Source: Muribaculaceae bacterium | Lineage (GTDB): Bacteria > Bacteroidota > Bacteroidia > Bacteroidales > Muribaculaceae | Direction: 5' to 3' | Assembly (NCBI GenBank): GCA_028689665.1 | Contig: JAQVCR010000018.1 | Location: 1-43,141, forward strand | DNA length: 43,141 bases | In this document: in pieces, positions 24,228-33,299 of the stretch | How the letters are laid out: each line of letters starts with the position of its first letter | How positions within the stretch are numbered: the first letter of the stretch is position 1 | The notes under the pieces: model-generated | The model's database searches: none | Seen by the model: only the letters and a program-made list of their open reading frames with translations | What the model was told of the DNA's origin: nothing | Made by a program: the position numbers and the translations under genes

Positions 24228-25196
24228 CTATTTATTTTGCTCTATTATATATTCTACGCTATCGGTATTTAATGTAATATCACCATAAATCCAATTTGGC
24301 TGGTTGATATACAATTTTAATTTATTTGGCTTTAGGAGTAAATCATTATAATATACCTCTGCCATAAGATTCTGATTCTCTTTATATTCACTCATTGGCA
24401 CTAGATAGGAAACTCCAATCTTTGATGGGAATGTAATAATATTTACACCATAAGGCACTCCACGAGTAATAACCGGCACTACTGCTTGTTTTGTGATTAA
24501 AGCCTCGACAGGGATAGTAACATCAATCTTGTTTGGCTTTATTTTTACGCCTTTGGGTGATAATAGTTTTACCTTTCTTAGCAAAGTATCCTTTAGATTT
24601 CGCTCCTCAAAATGATAAGTATATACTTTATTTATTTCATTGAGTTTATTTCGATCGGAATATATATCTACCGAATCAATAGATGGTCTTATCGTGCCAC
24701 TTACTACATACTGATAATTAGGTTCGATTTTCGCATCAACAATAACCGGGACCCTCTTGGGAGGCAATGTCGTATAATCCAAATGTATTGAATCAGGATT
24801 GACATTAAAGATTGAGACTCCAGAGCCAAAAGCCTCACTTAAAAGGCTCCTTAATTCAGTTGACGATACACTAATCTTGCCATTGCTATCGGAATAATCA
24901 TTAAAATCTATCTTAATTGATGGATTACTTCCTAACGAAAATTTCAAAAATGACGACCCTTTATCCTTAACATTAACTCTAATAGCCGGAGTAAAATCAT
25001 TTATTATCGTTACACTATCGGGGACGGATGTTAAATTAATAGTAACTAAATAATCTTTTTGGACTTCATTATTTAAAGTCAATAGCAACCAAAAGATAAA
25101 AGAGATAACAACAAATACCAAATAAAGGAGTATGTTCTTACCTTTATACGACATTATCACTTCTTTTATATTCTGTAGATTGAAACGTGTATTCAT
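24228..25196 (-). CDS. YbbR-like domain protein, membrane anchored
   Basis: From the ATG at 25196 the protein has 322 residues. A TTG six bases upstream (25202) is in frame but less likely. One transmembrane helix (about 22-42) is followed by YbbR-type repeats outside the cytoplasm, for example TLPPKRVPVIVDAKIEPNYQ and the VDIYSDRNKLNEI segment. Related YbbR proteins in Firmicutes (CdaR) regulate the diadenylate cyclase CdaA; no cyclase gene lies beside it here, so that role is not implied. The start codon is only about 25 bases past a strong terminator that follows yajC. Confidence 0.88.
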   Translation of the reverse strand: MNTRFNLQNIKEVIMSYKGKNILLYLVFVVISFIFWLLLTLNNEVQKDYLVTINLTSVPDSVTIINDFTPAIRVNVKDKGSSFLKFSLGSNPSIKIDFNDYSDSNGKISVSSTELRSLLSEAFGSGVSIFNVNPDSIHLDYTTLPPKRVPVIVDAKIEPNYQYVVSGTIRPSIDSVDIYSDRNKLNEINKVYTYHFEERNLKDTLLRKVKLLSPKGVKIKPNKIDVTIPVEALITKQAVVPVITRGVPYGVNIITFPSKIGVSYLVPMSEYKENQNLMAEVYYNDLLLKPNKLKLYINQPNWIYGDITLNTDSVEYIIEQNK

Positions 25197-25221
25197 GTTC
25201 AATTTTTTTCAAAAAACAAAA

Positions 25222-25262
25222 AAGCCACTCACAACCATAGAATATATGGAAATGAATGGCTT
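25222..25262 (-). terminator. Terminator between yajC and the YbbR gene
   Basis: In minus-strand RNA a 10-bp outer stem (25222-25231 with 25253-25262, one G:U) and an inner CCAT/ATGG stem are followed by two runs of six T separated by one G. The hairpin lies 18 bases after the yajC stop and ends about 25 bases before the YbbR ATG. Confidence 0.8.
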
Positions 25263-25280
25263 GTATATTTTGGTATAATA

Positions 25281-25625
25281 TTATGCTTTCTTGGTGTCAT
25301 TATTAGCGGCAGCATCGGCAACTTCGGTAGCCGAAGGATATACCGATCCTTTATCTATCTTAATTCTTACATTATCAGCGATTTCAAGAATAATGTAGTT
25401 TTCCTTGATTTCTTTAATCTTTCCATAAATTCCACCGGCTGTAATAACTTTTGAACCTGCCTCCAAGCCTTCTCTAAACTTCTTGATTTCTTTTTGTTTC
25501 TTTGATTGTGGACGAATCATAAAGAAATAGAAGATAGCAATAAGGGCTACAATCATTAATATATTCATCATTCCTGCACCACCTCCTGCAGCTGATTCTT
25601 GTAATAATATTGAATTTAAAATCAT
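25281..25625 (-). CDS. yajC: Preprotein translocase subunit YajC
   Basis: This 114-residue accessory subunit of the Sec translocase associates with SecDF. A hydrophobic helix (about 20-38, MMNILMIVALIAIFYFFMI) leads into the diagnostic RPQSKKQKE, then KVITAGGIYGKIKEI and a short beta domain ending in an acidic, alanine-rich tail. It lies between nusB and a terminator. A TATCTTTG box at 25675 suggests its own promoter, so it may be expressed separately from the YbbR-coaE genes. Confidence 0.94.
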   Translation of the reverse strand: MILNSILLQESAAGGGAGMMNILMIVALIAIFYFFMIRPQSKKQKEIKKFREGLEAGSKVITAGGIYGKIKEIKENYIILEIADNVRIKIDKGSVYPSATEVADAAANNDTKKA

Positions 25626-25674
25626 AATTGTTTGTTTATTTATTTAATATTTATTTAGTTCTAATTCTTAATAA

Positions 25675-25703
25675 CAAAGATAATAAATTAATGCATATCC
25701 AAA
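25675..25703 (-). promoter_or_regulatory. Candidate yajC promoter
   Basis: Minus-strand TTTG (25700-25703) and TATCTTTG (25675-25682) are 17 bases apart, slightly short of the usual 19. The box is 50 bases before the yajC ATG. Confidence 0.45.
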
Positions 25704-25737
25704 TAATTATTTCTAACTATTTTGAATCCTTCATTAT

Positions 25738-26664
25738 TTATTCTTTTGTTAATGTCTTCTCTTTTTTTAGATATTTAATAATAGAGTCAAAAATACCATT
25801 TACGAATGTTCCACTTTTATTGGTACTATAATATTTTGCTATATCTATATATTCATTAAGTGTTACTGTTGTTGGTATCTTCTTGAAATTCAATAGCTCG
25901 GCAATACCGCAATCTAATATAATCCTATCCATAAATGCCACACGCTCTACATCCCATGAATCAGTATTAATAAAACGATCGATTAATTTATCGTATTCTT
26001 CTTTATTGTTTACGGTAAAGGAGAAAAGTGTCTCAGCAAAGTTTGAATCTTCTTCATCTTTATACATCGGCATTAGCTTCTGTTTTTCGCCATCAGCCCA
26101 TCGTTTAATTGTCTTTAACAAGAATGTACTTATCGACACCAAATCATCGTTCCAATATACTGATTTTGACTCAAGAAATTCGCTAAAGTCGTCATCGCTA
26201 AATATCACTTTCTTCAAAATATTTCTCCAGAACTCACAATCTATCTCAAATGTGGTTTTCTCTAACGACATATATTCTGTATAGTATTCCGACTGTGTTA
26301 TTTTATCTAGCAGAATGTGTAAATACACATCATCTTGCCAGCTTATTGGATTTTCTTTTAAATAGCCATTTAGATCTTCATTGTTTCTTAATGCCTCAAT
26401 TAATCTGTTATCTATGAAACGAGTATTTGGATTTTTTTCTTCGTCTGTAGGTAGATATTTATTCTTTGCATAATCTAACTTTAGTTCTTGCATACGAGTA
26501 AGATCTATCATCAGCACTAAAAGAGCATGATATAACTCATAAGCCTTGCTTAAGCTCACTTGCAATTCTTCTTTAGCATCAATTAAAGAACGTTCTTTCT
26601 GGGTCAATAAGTAAGAATAAAGCATTTGCACCACTTTTATTCTTATCAATACACGATTTATCAT
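25738..26664 (-). CDS. nusB: Transcription antitermination factor NusB (long form)
   Basis: This 308-residue protein is about twice the length of E. coli NusB. The N-terminal MINRVLIRIKVVQMLYSYLLT matches the start of the NusB fold. The C-terminal part (about 205-300) matches the second half: MDRIILDCGIAELLNFKKIP, TLNEYIDIAKYYSTNKSGTFVNGIFD. A ~150-residue insertion lies between, as is common in Bacteroidales. NusB with NusE promotes rRNA transcription by antitermination. A TAACTTTG box precedes the gene. Confidence 0.9.
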   Translation of the reverse strand: MINRVLIRIKVVQMLYSYLLTQKERSLIDAKEELQVSLSKAYELYHALLVLMIDLTRMQELKLDYAKNKYLPTDEEKNPNTRFIDNRLIEALRNNEDLNGYLKENPISWQDDVYLHILLDKITQSEYYTEYMSLEKTTFEIDCEFWRNILKKVIFSDDDFSEFLESKSVYWNDDLVSISTFLLKTIKRWADGEKQKLMPMYKDEEDSNFAETLFSFTVNNKEEYDKLIDRFINTDSWDVERVAFMDRIILDCGIAELLNFKKIPTTVTLNEYIDIAKYYSTNKSGTFVNGIFDSIIKYLKKEKTLTKE

Positions 26665-26686
26665 TTGTATGTAATTAATTTTGCTA

Positions 26687-26694
26687 CAAAGTTA
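26687..26694 (-). promoter_or_regulatory. Candidate nusB -7 element
   Basis: Minus-strand TAACTTTG is a full match to TAnnTTTG, 23 bases before the nusB ATG. The same eight bases occur upstream of clpC. The -33 position is A/T-rich without TTTG. Confidence 0.45.
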
Positions 26695-26730
26695 CTCAAA
26701 TTCATTGATATATATATTATCATTAAATAG

Positions 26731-27474
26731 CTATTTTTCGTTCATACGTTGGCGCACAACTTCATAAATCATAACTCCTGCCGCTACCGAAACATTAAGT
26801 GAACTTATATGTCCAAATTCAGGAATTGATGCAAAAGAATCGCACAATCTCAATAGGCTATCTGATATTCCCGTATCTTCAGCCCCTAGCACTATCGCTA
26901 ATGGTGCATTATAATCTATTGTGGTATAATTAACAGCTCCCTTTTCTGACGCTCCAACAATTATGAATCCGGAGTCTTTCAAATATCTTACAGTAGATAA
27001 TAAATTACTCTCTCTGCATACCGGCAAATGTAACAAAGCTCCTGCCGATGTCTTTACTGCATCAGCATTTACGCTTACACTATTCCTCTCCGGGATTACA
27101 ATTGCATTAACTCCTGCGCACTCACAAGTTCGCGAGATTGCTCCGAAGTTGCGAACATCAGTAATTCCATCTAGCACAACAATGAAAGGAGTCTTTCCCG
27201 ACTCATATAGCTCAGGCACTATGTTATCAATCGAATGATATGTGATTGAAGACAATACAGCCACCACACCTTGATGGTTTTTCATTGTAATTCTATTAAT
27301 CTTCTCAATAGGAACTCTTTGCGTTACTATTCTATGCTCTTTAATTAGAGCTAACAACTCGGCAGACAATTCTCCTTGGAAGTCTTTTTTTAGAAATATT
27401 TTATCTATTTCTTTTCCAGCTTCTATAGCCTCGATTACGGCACGTATGCCAAATATATATTCGTTTTTTTCCAT
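26731..27474 (-). CDS. rlmB: 23S rRNA 2'-O-ribose methyltransferase RlmB-like (SpoU/TrmH family)
   Basis: This 247-residue SPOUT-class methyltransferase uses S-adenosylmethionine; RlmB methylates G2251 of 23S rRNA. The N-terminal RNA-binding part (1-80) begins EYIFGIRAVIEAI. Family motifs are VRNFGAISR (107-115, with Asn109 and catalytic Arg115), IVLGAEDTGIS (194-204) and SLNVSVAAG (225-233), which form the knotted cofactor site. It lies 7 bases after recN and is the last gene of the dnaN-to-rlmB run. A TrmH-type tRNA substrate cannot be excluded, but the N-terminal domain favours RlmB. Confidence 0.92.
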   Translation of the reverse strand: MEKNEYIFGIRAVIEAIEAGKEIDKIFLKKDFQGELSAELLALIKEHRIVTQRVPIEKINRITMKNHQGVVAVLSSITYHSIDNIVPELYESGKTPFIVVLDGITDVRNFGAISRTCECAGVNAIVIPERNSVSVNADAVKTSAGALLHLPVCRESNLLSTVRYLKDSGFIIVGASEKGAVNYTTIDYNAPLAIVLGAEDTGISDSLLRLCDSFASIPEFGHISSLNVSVAAGVMIYEVVRQRMNEK

Positions 27475-27481
27475 ATAATTC

Positions 27482-29137
27482 TTAATTTATTTTTAATAAT
27501 GATTTTGCATTATTTATGGCGGCTTCATTGATACTATTGCCTCCAAGCATTCCTGCAATTTCTAAAACTCTTTCTTCGATTGATAATTCTTTTATGCTTG
27601 TTTTTGTTGCATCTAATGCATCTTTTTTAAATACTTTATAGTGATTATCGCCTAATGATGCTACTTGTGGAAGATGGGTTATGGCTACTACCTGCATTTC
27701 TTTTGAAATATTCAACATCATCTCGCCCATCTTATTTGCTATTTCGCCAGATACACCTGTATCTATTTCATCAAATAATACCGTTGGCAGGTGCATTTTA
27801 GTCGCAACGATTGTCTTTGCACATAGCATAATTCGAGATATTTCGCCACCCGAAGCACTATTTCCAATTGGTAGCAATGGCTGTTTCTTATTAAATGAAA
27901 TTAGAAATTGCACATTATCTCTACCGGTCTTAGTGTAAGCACAATCTTCTAACAATACCTTACATTGAATATTTGGCATTCCTAAAGGCTTTGCTCTCTC
28001 TTTTAATTCTTGCTCAAATTTAATTGCAGCGTTTTTTCTTGTTTCACTTAATTGGATAGCCACTTTATGCAATGCCTGTTCTTTTTCCGATAGCTCTTTT
28101 TCTAATTTGATTATTTCAAATTCTCCATTATCAATATCATTAATCTTTAATTCTAATTGCTTTTGGATTTGTAATAATTCATCTAATGTTGATACATTGT
28201 GCTTCCTTTTGAGGTTATATATATCGCTTAGACGTTGATTAATTCGTTCTAGCTCTACCGGATTATCTTCAATATTTACGCCAATTTCATCTATTGTCGA
28301 TTTTATATCTTTAATTTCTATTAGTATGCTGTCGAGCCGTTCGGCTAATCCATTATCATCGTTTATCAATCTAGATAAAGAGTGCACATTCGACAATATA
28401 TTTTTAAGCTCTCTAATAACCGACATATTTTCGCTATCGAAAGTATTACTAATCTGCCAGATTGTTTCTTTTATATCCGAGACATTCGACAGCTGTTTCT
28501 GCTTGGTTTCTAAATCAGCATCGTCTTCATTTAGGCTTAATGCAACGAATTGGCTCAATTGAAACTTATTGAAATCTTCATCGGCCTTAGCGGCTGCTAT
28601 TTTTAATTTAGTTGTTGCTAAATATTCTTTAAGACGGCAATAATCTGTATATAATCGGCTGTATTCTTCTCTATATTTACTATTCTGTGCTAAGCTATCT
28701 ATTATTGATAGTTGATAATTTGAATCTCCTATCATCAAGCTATTATGCTGAGAATTAATGTCTATTAATTGTAATGATAATAATTTTAATTGAGACAGAC
28801 TCACCGGTGAATCATTAATAAACGATCTTGAACGCCCATTGGGATATATTTCTCTTCGTAGAATGCAAATTTTTGAATCGTATTCTAAATCATTCTCTTC
28901 AAAGAAACTTTGCAATTTGTATTGAGACATATCAAATTGTGCTTCTATCACCGATTTTGCCTCTGTATGATTTACGATCTTAGCGTCGACTCGTTCACCA
29001 AAGATCATCATTAATGCGCCCAATATAATAGATTTACCAGCTCCGGTCTCCCCTGTTATCACAGAGAAACCATTATGAAATTGGATTTCTAAATGTTCAA
29101 TTATTGCATAATTTGAGATAGTAAGATTTGTAAGCAT
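27482..29137 (-). CDS. recN: DNA repair protein RecN
   Basis: This 551-residue SMC-like ATPase takes part in double-strand break repair. Walker A is GETGAGKS (29-36), the ABC signature is SGGEISRIMLCAK, and Walker B is PTVLFDEIDTGVSGEIANKM, all in the expected order. Between them runs a long antiparallel coiled coil (about 150-370), including KRKHNVSTLDELLQIQKQLE. Length matches the family. It lies between the DUF4835 gene and rlmB with 7-10 base gaps, so it is co-transcribed with replication and CoA genes. Confidence 0.96.
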   Translation of the reverse strand: MLTNLTISNYAIIEHLEIQFHNGFSVITGETGAGKSIILGALMMIFGERVDAKIVNHTEAKSVIEAQFDMSQYKLQSFFEENDLEYDSKICILRREIYPNGRSRSFINDSPVSLSQLKLLSLQLIDINSQHNSLMIGDSNYQLSIIDSLAQNSKYREEYSRLYTDYCRLKEYLATTKLKIAAAKADEDFNKFQLSQFVALSLNEDDADLETKQKQLSNVSDIKETIWQISNTFDSENMSVIRELKNILSNVHSLSRLINDDNGLAERLDSILIEIKDIKSTIDEIGVNIEDNPVELERINQRLSDIYNLKRKHNVSTLDELLQIQKQLELKINDIDNGEFEIIKLEKELSEKEQALHKVAIQLSETRKNAAIKFEQELKERAKPLGMPNIQCKVLLEDCAYTKTGRDNVQFLISFNKKQPLLPIGNSASGGEISRIMLCAKTIVATKMHLPTVLFDEIDTGVSGEIANKMGEMMLNISKEMQVVAITHLPQVASLGDNHYKVFKKDALDATKTSIKELSIEERVLEIAGMLGGNSINEAAINNAKSLLKIN

Positions 29138-29147
29138 AGAAATTCTT

Positions 29148-30062
29148 TTATTTAGTATTACTTACTTCTTTAATTTTCTTTAGTCGTTCTCCCTCTGTTG
29201 GATATAGAGGATAGAGCAACTCATATATCTTTTCCTTTTCCGAAGTACCTGCCTTTGAATATATATTAGTTAATTCATCTAATTTTGCGTCTTTAAACAT
29301 CGACAGACCTACACTCATAGGGGCAACATCATATATTTTTTTCAGCATCTCTAGTGATTCGGTAACAGATGCTCTTCCTTTATCTACACTCAGAGCCATC
29401 TCATCTAGACCCTTTCTATGATACGTGTAACTTAAAGCTCTTAATCCCGAAGTGCTTTTATCGGTATATGCGCTCAGCACTGCACTTCTATTTTTTGTGT
29501 CTTCAAAAGCTTTCCAGCCTTTTTCGCCCGAGCTTTGAGCCATTCTTACTATTTCGGTTGCCTTATCAAAATATAAATCGCCTCCTAATGATGAATAGCT
29601 GTCGAAATCTAATCCTAATATCAAATAGGCATAAAAATTTAATATGGCTGTGATATTACTTTCCATTGTATTCTCGGAGAACACTAGTGGCTCATTTTCT
29701 TGATAGCTAAATTCTATCTTTGAGTCCTTAAAATTTAATAATGTAGTAGTATATGTACTATTGTAGACGGGACGCATTGATTGTATTTGTAGGTCGCCTG
29801 TCATTACATTGTCGGCATAGCTATTGATTTTAAAGAATAATTTACATTCTATCTTTTCATTAGCCATAAATTGAGCATTCCCCCATCTAGTATCGTTCAT
29901 ATATTCTCCTATTGCCGTTTCAAGAGTCTTAAAGACGTCTTTACTTACATTTGCCACTTGATCGCTATTAATTTCTACTTTACAATTAAGCTCTTGTGAG
30001 CTGGCGATTAATGTAAACGAAGCAAAAAGTAAAACTAAAATCGTTTTTTTTATTCTGAACAT
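29148..30062 (-). CDS. DUF4835 family secreted protein
   Basis: This 304-residue protein has a signal peptide (1-22, ending ASSQ), so it is exported. The pattern ELNCKVEINSDQVANVSKDVF after the signal and FKINSYADNVMTGDLQIQS are recognisable from this Bacteroidota family of unknown function. No enzyme motif is visible. Its start overlaps the coaBC stop by 13 bases, and it is followed by recN after 10 bases. This order recurs in Bacteroidales, so its link to replication and CoA genes may be positional only. Confidence 0.88.
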   Translation of the reverse strand: MFRIKKTILVLLFASFTLIASSQELNCKVEINSDQVANVSKDVFKTLETAIGEYMNDTRWGNAQFMANEKIECKLFFKINSYADNVMTGDLQIQSMRPVYNSTYTTTLLNFKDSKIEFSYQENEPLVFSENTMESNITAILNFYAYLILGLDFDSYSSLGGDLYFDKATEIVRMAQSSGEKGWKAFEDTKNRSAVLSAYTDKSTSGLRALSYTYHRKGLDEMALSVDKGRASVTESLEMLKKIYDVAPMSVGLSMFKDAKLDELTNIYSKAGTSEKEKIYELLYPLYPTEGERLKKIKEVSNTK

Positions 30063-31264
30063 AGATAGTTATTTACAATTATATCAACTATTGCCTTCGA
30101 TACTGCGGGCTTTGGCATATTGGGATATTTAATTTTTGAGCAATCTTTATTTATTATTGTGATTGTATTGTTATCTGTCCCGAAGCCTGAATTTTTATCT
30201 TTTAAAGAATTTAATACTATAAAATCAAGATTTTTCTTCTTTAATTTTTTTAATGCGTTTTCTTCTTCATTATCAGTCTCTAGAGCAAATCCTATAAGTA
30301 TCTGTTTATCTGTTTTGACTTGACCTAGTGTGGCGGCAATATCTTTATTTTTTGCCAGCTTTAATTCCGGTATTTCTTCACTTTCCCGTTTTATTTTCTT
30401 ATCAGCAACATCTGCGACATAGTAATCGGCCACTGCCGCACACATTATAGCGATATCCATTTTGCCAAATCTAGCCTCACATTCAGAAAGCATTTCTCTG
30501 CCACTCTCTATTTTTATTACTTCGATACCATCGGTATCTTCAACTTTTAAGCTAACTGGGCCACTGATTAATGTTACTTTTGCTCCTCTAGCTGCACATT
30601 CATGGGCTAACGAATAGCCCATCTTTCCTGATGAATAATTACCTATAAATCTAACCGGATCTATTTTTTCGTATGTAGGACCTGCGGTTATGAGGACTCG
30701 TTTTCCTTTAAGATCTTGCGATGATCTAAAATAAGTGTCTAAATAAGCTACTATATTTTCTGGCTCTTCCATTCTGCCTTTGCCTATTAGATGACTTGCT
30801 AGTTCTCCTTCGGCAGGCTCGATTATAAAATTGCCATAGCTCTTTAATAGTGCTATATTATTTGTTGTAGTGTGATGAGCAAACATATCTAAATCCATGG
30901 AAGGTGCCACAAATACCGGTGCTTTAGCCGAGAGATAAGTGGTAATAAGCATATTATCGGCTATTCCGTGTGCCATTTTGGCAATTGTCGAGGCTGTGGC
31001 GGGTGCTATTATCATTGCATCTGCCCATAAGCCTAAATCGACATGGCTGTTCCAGCTGCCTGTATTTGCAGTGAAAAATTCGCTAATTACTGGTTTTCCA
31101 CTTAGTGCAGAGAGGGTTACCGGGGTGATAAACTCCTTTCCTGAAGGTGTTATTATCACTTGAACTTCGGCACCTGCCTTTACCAACAAGCGAAGTAAAG
31201 CAACCGATTTATATGCTGCTATTCCTCCTGAAATACCTAATATAATATGCTTGCCATTCAACAT
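30050..31264 (-). CDS. coaBC: Bifunctional phosphopantothenoylcysteine decarboxylase/synthetase
   Basis: This 404-residue enzyme makes 4'-phosphopantetheine: CoaB joins cysteine to phosphopantothenate, and the FMN-dependent CoaC decarboxylates the product. The CoaC domain (1-180) has ISGGIAAYKS and His74 (SHVDLGLWAD). The CoaB domain (185-400) has LITAGPTYEKIDPVRFIGN, SSGKMGY and MCAAVADY. Two CoaC residues differ from E. coli: the Asn of the PxMNxxM motif is Asp124 (PSMDLDMF), and the position of catalytic Cys158 is Ser157 (GELASHLIGKGRM). The reading frame is intact and the gene sits in a housekeeping operon, so it is probably functional; the substitutions may be a lineage variant. Confidence 0.93.
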   Translation of the reverse strand: MLNGKHIILGISGGIAAYKSVALLRLLVKAGAEVQVIITPSGKEFITPVTLSALSGKPVISEFFTANTGSWNSHVDLGLWADAMIIAPATASTIAKMAHGIADNMLITTYLSAKAPVFVAPSMDLDMFAHHTTTNNIALLKSYGNFIIEPAEGELASHLIGKGRMEEPENIVAYLDTYFRSSQDLKGKRVLITAGPTYEKIDPVRFIGNYSSGKMGYSLAHECAARGAKVTLISGPVSLKVEDTDGIEVIKIESGREMLSECEARFGKMDIAIMCAAVADYYVADVADKKIKRESEEIPELKLAKNKDIAATLGQVKTDKQILIGFALETDNEEENALKKLKKKNLDFIVLNSLKDKNSGFGTDNNTITIINKDCSKIKYPNMPKPAVSKAIVDIIVNNYLCSE

Positions 31265-31273
31265 TACAATGTA

Positions 31274-32035
31274 TTATTTCATTCTTAATTTTATGTTCGT
31301 AATTACACGCTTCGTGTTAAGAGGAAAATCGCCCTGCATCATCCACGCATAGTATCCCGGTTCTTTATGAAATACTTCTTCGACGGGGACTCCTTTATAT
31401 TTCCCAAAATTAAACACTTCTTGTTTCTTGTCATTAAAGATAATGCGTCCTGCTAAGTCTGCATTTTTATTATGGCAAGAAAAATCAGAGAGAAATTCTA
31501 CGTTATTCTTGAGATTTGAATATCTATCTAATTGAGCTTTTAGCACTTCATAAGTTGCTCTAGTATCGGCAGAGGCTGTGTGTGCATCTTCTAAATTTCC
31601 ATTACAATAGAATTTATATGCTGCACTTAACGTGCGCTGCTCCATTTTATGAAAGATTGTCTGAATATCGATAAATCTTCTATTTGAAAAATCTATATCT
31701 ATGTCGGCTCTTATAAACTCTTCCATTAACAATGGCACATCAAAACGATTGCTATTAAAGCCTGCAATGTCGGAGCCTTCAAACACACGGCTTAGCTCCT
31801 TAGCAACACATTTAAATGTCGGCTTATCCTTTACATCATCATCTGTTATGTGATGTACTGCTGTCGATTCGGCAGGGATTGGCATTTCGGGATTTATTCG
31901 CATTGTTTTTTCTTCCTCCTTGCCATTTGGATATACCTTTATATACGAAATCTCGACTATTCGATCATGCGACACATTAACTCCGGTTGTCTCTAAATCG
32001 AAAAATATTATAGGATTTTTTAGTTCTAATTCCAT
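31274..32035 (-). CDS. DEDDh 3'-5' exonuclease (DnaQ-like)
   Basis: This 253-residue exonuclease has motif I FFDLETTGVN (Asp13, Glu15), motif II around NSNRFDVPLL (Asp99) and motif III DAHTASADT with His152 and Asp157, making a complete DEDDh active site. The C-terminal region FGKYKGVPVEEVFHKEPGYY and MQGDFPLNTKRV is the small domain found in RNase T/ExoX-like and Bacteroidota DnaQ-type proteins. It follows dnaN after a 4-base gap, so it may provide proofreading or repair activity linked to the sliding clamp (inference). It is not a PolC-type fusion. Confidence 0.92.
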   Translation of the reverse strand: MELELKNPIIFFDLETTGVNVSHDRIVEISYIKVYPNGKEEEKTMRINPEMPIPAESTAVHHITDDDVKDKPTFKCVAKELSRVFEGSDIAGFNSNRFDVPLLMEEFIRADIDIDFSNRRFIDIQTIFHKMEQRTLSAAYKFYCNGNLEDAHTASADTRATYEVLKAQLDRYSNLKNNVEFLSDFSCHNKNADLAGRIIFNDKKQEVFNFGKYKGVPVEEVFHKEPGYYAWMMQGDFPLNTKRVITNIKLRMK

Positions 32036-32039
32036 ATCT

Positions 32040-33155
32040 TTAAATCATCATTGGCATTAATAATACTAGCAATTCTTCGTCTTCCTCTTGCTCTGATGGT
32101 AGGAATACCCCTGCCCTTGAAGGATCGCTAAGATTTACTATTATAGTATCATTATCAATGTTATTTAGTACTTCCACGATACGTGCATCATTAAATCCGA
32201 TCATCATATTGTCGCCTTTATAATCGCACGATAGCATTTCTTCGGCTGATGTTGAGAAATCTATATCTTGAGCTTTTAATAAAATTGTATCTTCTTTTAA
32301 ATCAAATTTTATCAACCCACCTACGCTTGCAAACACTGAAACACGTTTCACTGCATTTAATAAGCAAACGCGATCGGCTGTAAGAATATATGGATTATTA
32401 GTAGGTATTACCGAGTTATAGTTAGGATAACGGCCATTGATAAAACGACAATTCAATGTGTATTCTTTAGTCGTAAATGTTACGCTTGTTTCATCTAATA
32501 CAATGCTCACCGGCTCCTCAGTTTTCTGAAGGAAATTCATCAATATTGAGGCGGGCTTTGTGGGCAATATAAACGATGCTTCTAGATTAGTCTTAATTTT
32601 CTTATTTGTGTATCTCACTAATTTGTGTGTGTCAGAAGCTACGAATGTGATATTATCCGGCTGTATGTCCCATAAAATACCCATCATTATTGGGCGTATA
32701 TCTTCGGTAGCAACAGCAAATATTGTGTTAGAAATTGCTTTTTGTATTTCTTTTGAAGAGATTGTTAGCGATTTTGTGCTTACCTCATTAATTTCTTTCT
32801 GAGGGAATTCATTCCCATTAATTCCTATGAAATTATAGTTACCATTCTGATAATGTATATTTATCTCAAAGTTTGCATCATTTATTTCAAATATCAAGTT
32901 TTGATCTGTCAAGCCTTTTAAGGCCTCTAATAGATATTTTACATTAACTGCAAACTTTCCTGAGCCTTCGGCTTCAGTAACTTCTAAACTTGTAGTTAGT
33001 GTATTTTCTTGGTCGCTTCCTGTTACAACCAACTTGGTTCCATCTAGACAGAATAAGAAGTTATCTAAAATTGAAATAGCATTTTTAGAACTTACAACTT
33101 TGCTTACCGATGATAAGCGTGCTAGCAATGTCTTACTTTGTACATTAAATCTCAT
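32040..33155 (-). CDS. dnaN: DNA polymerase III sliding clamp (beta subunit)
   Basis: This 371-residue clamp tethers polymerase III to DNA as a ring-shaped dimer. Three repeated domains of about 120 residues are visible. The N-terminus MRFNVQSKTLLARLSSVSK, the central SNTIFAVATEDIRPIMMGI and CRFINGRYPNY, and the C-terminal LLVLLMPMMI end match DnaN of Bacteroidota. It is the first gene of the dnaN-exonuclease-coaBC-DUF4835-recN-rlmB operon. A TATTTTTG -7 box lies 60 bases upstream. Confidence 0.97.
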   Translation of the reverse strand: MRFNVQSKTLLARLSSVSKVVSSKNAISILDNFLFCLDGTKLVVTGSDQENTLTTSLEVTEAEGSGKFAVNVKYLLEALKGLTDQNLIFEINDANFEINIHYQNGNYNFIGINGNEFPQKEINEVSTKSLTISSKEIQKAISNTIFAVATEDIRPIMMGILWDIQPDNITFVASDTHKLVRYTNKKIKTNLEASFILPTKPASILMNFLQKTEEPVSIVLDETSVTFTTKEYTLNCRFINGRYPNYNSVIPTNNPYILTADRVCLLNAVKRVSVFASVGGLIKFDLKEDTILLKAQDIDFSTSAEEMLSCDYKGDNMMIGFNDARIVEVLNNIDNDTIIVNLSDPSRAGVFLPSEQEEDEELLVLLMPMMI

Positions 33156-33214
33156 ATCCTATATATTTATTAATTTTATTTTCTTAATCAAAACACATAA
33201 CCAGTTTATTCTTA

Positions 33215-33222
33215 CAAAAATA
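33215..33222 (-). promoter_or_regulatory. Candidate -7 element of the dnaN operon
   Basis: Minus-strand TATTTTTG matches TAnnTTTG and lies 60 bases before the dnaN ATG. The -33 region is GGTG, not TTTG. Confidence 0.4.
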
Positions 33223-33299
33223 ATAAAATGTTCTCATATTATCACCACTTATAACCGATTAATATATCTAAGAAATATTTTATTATCTATAAATTCTTT

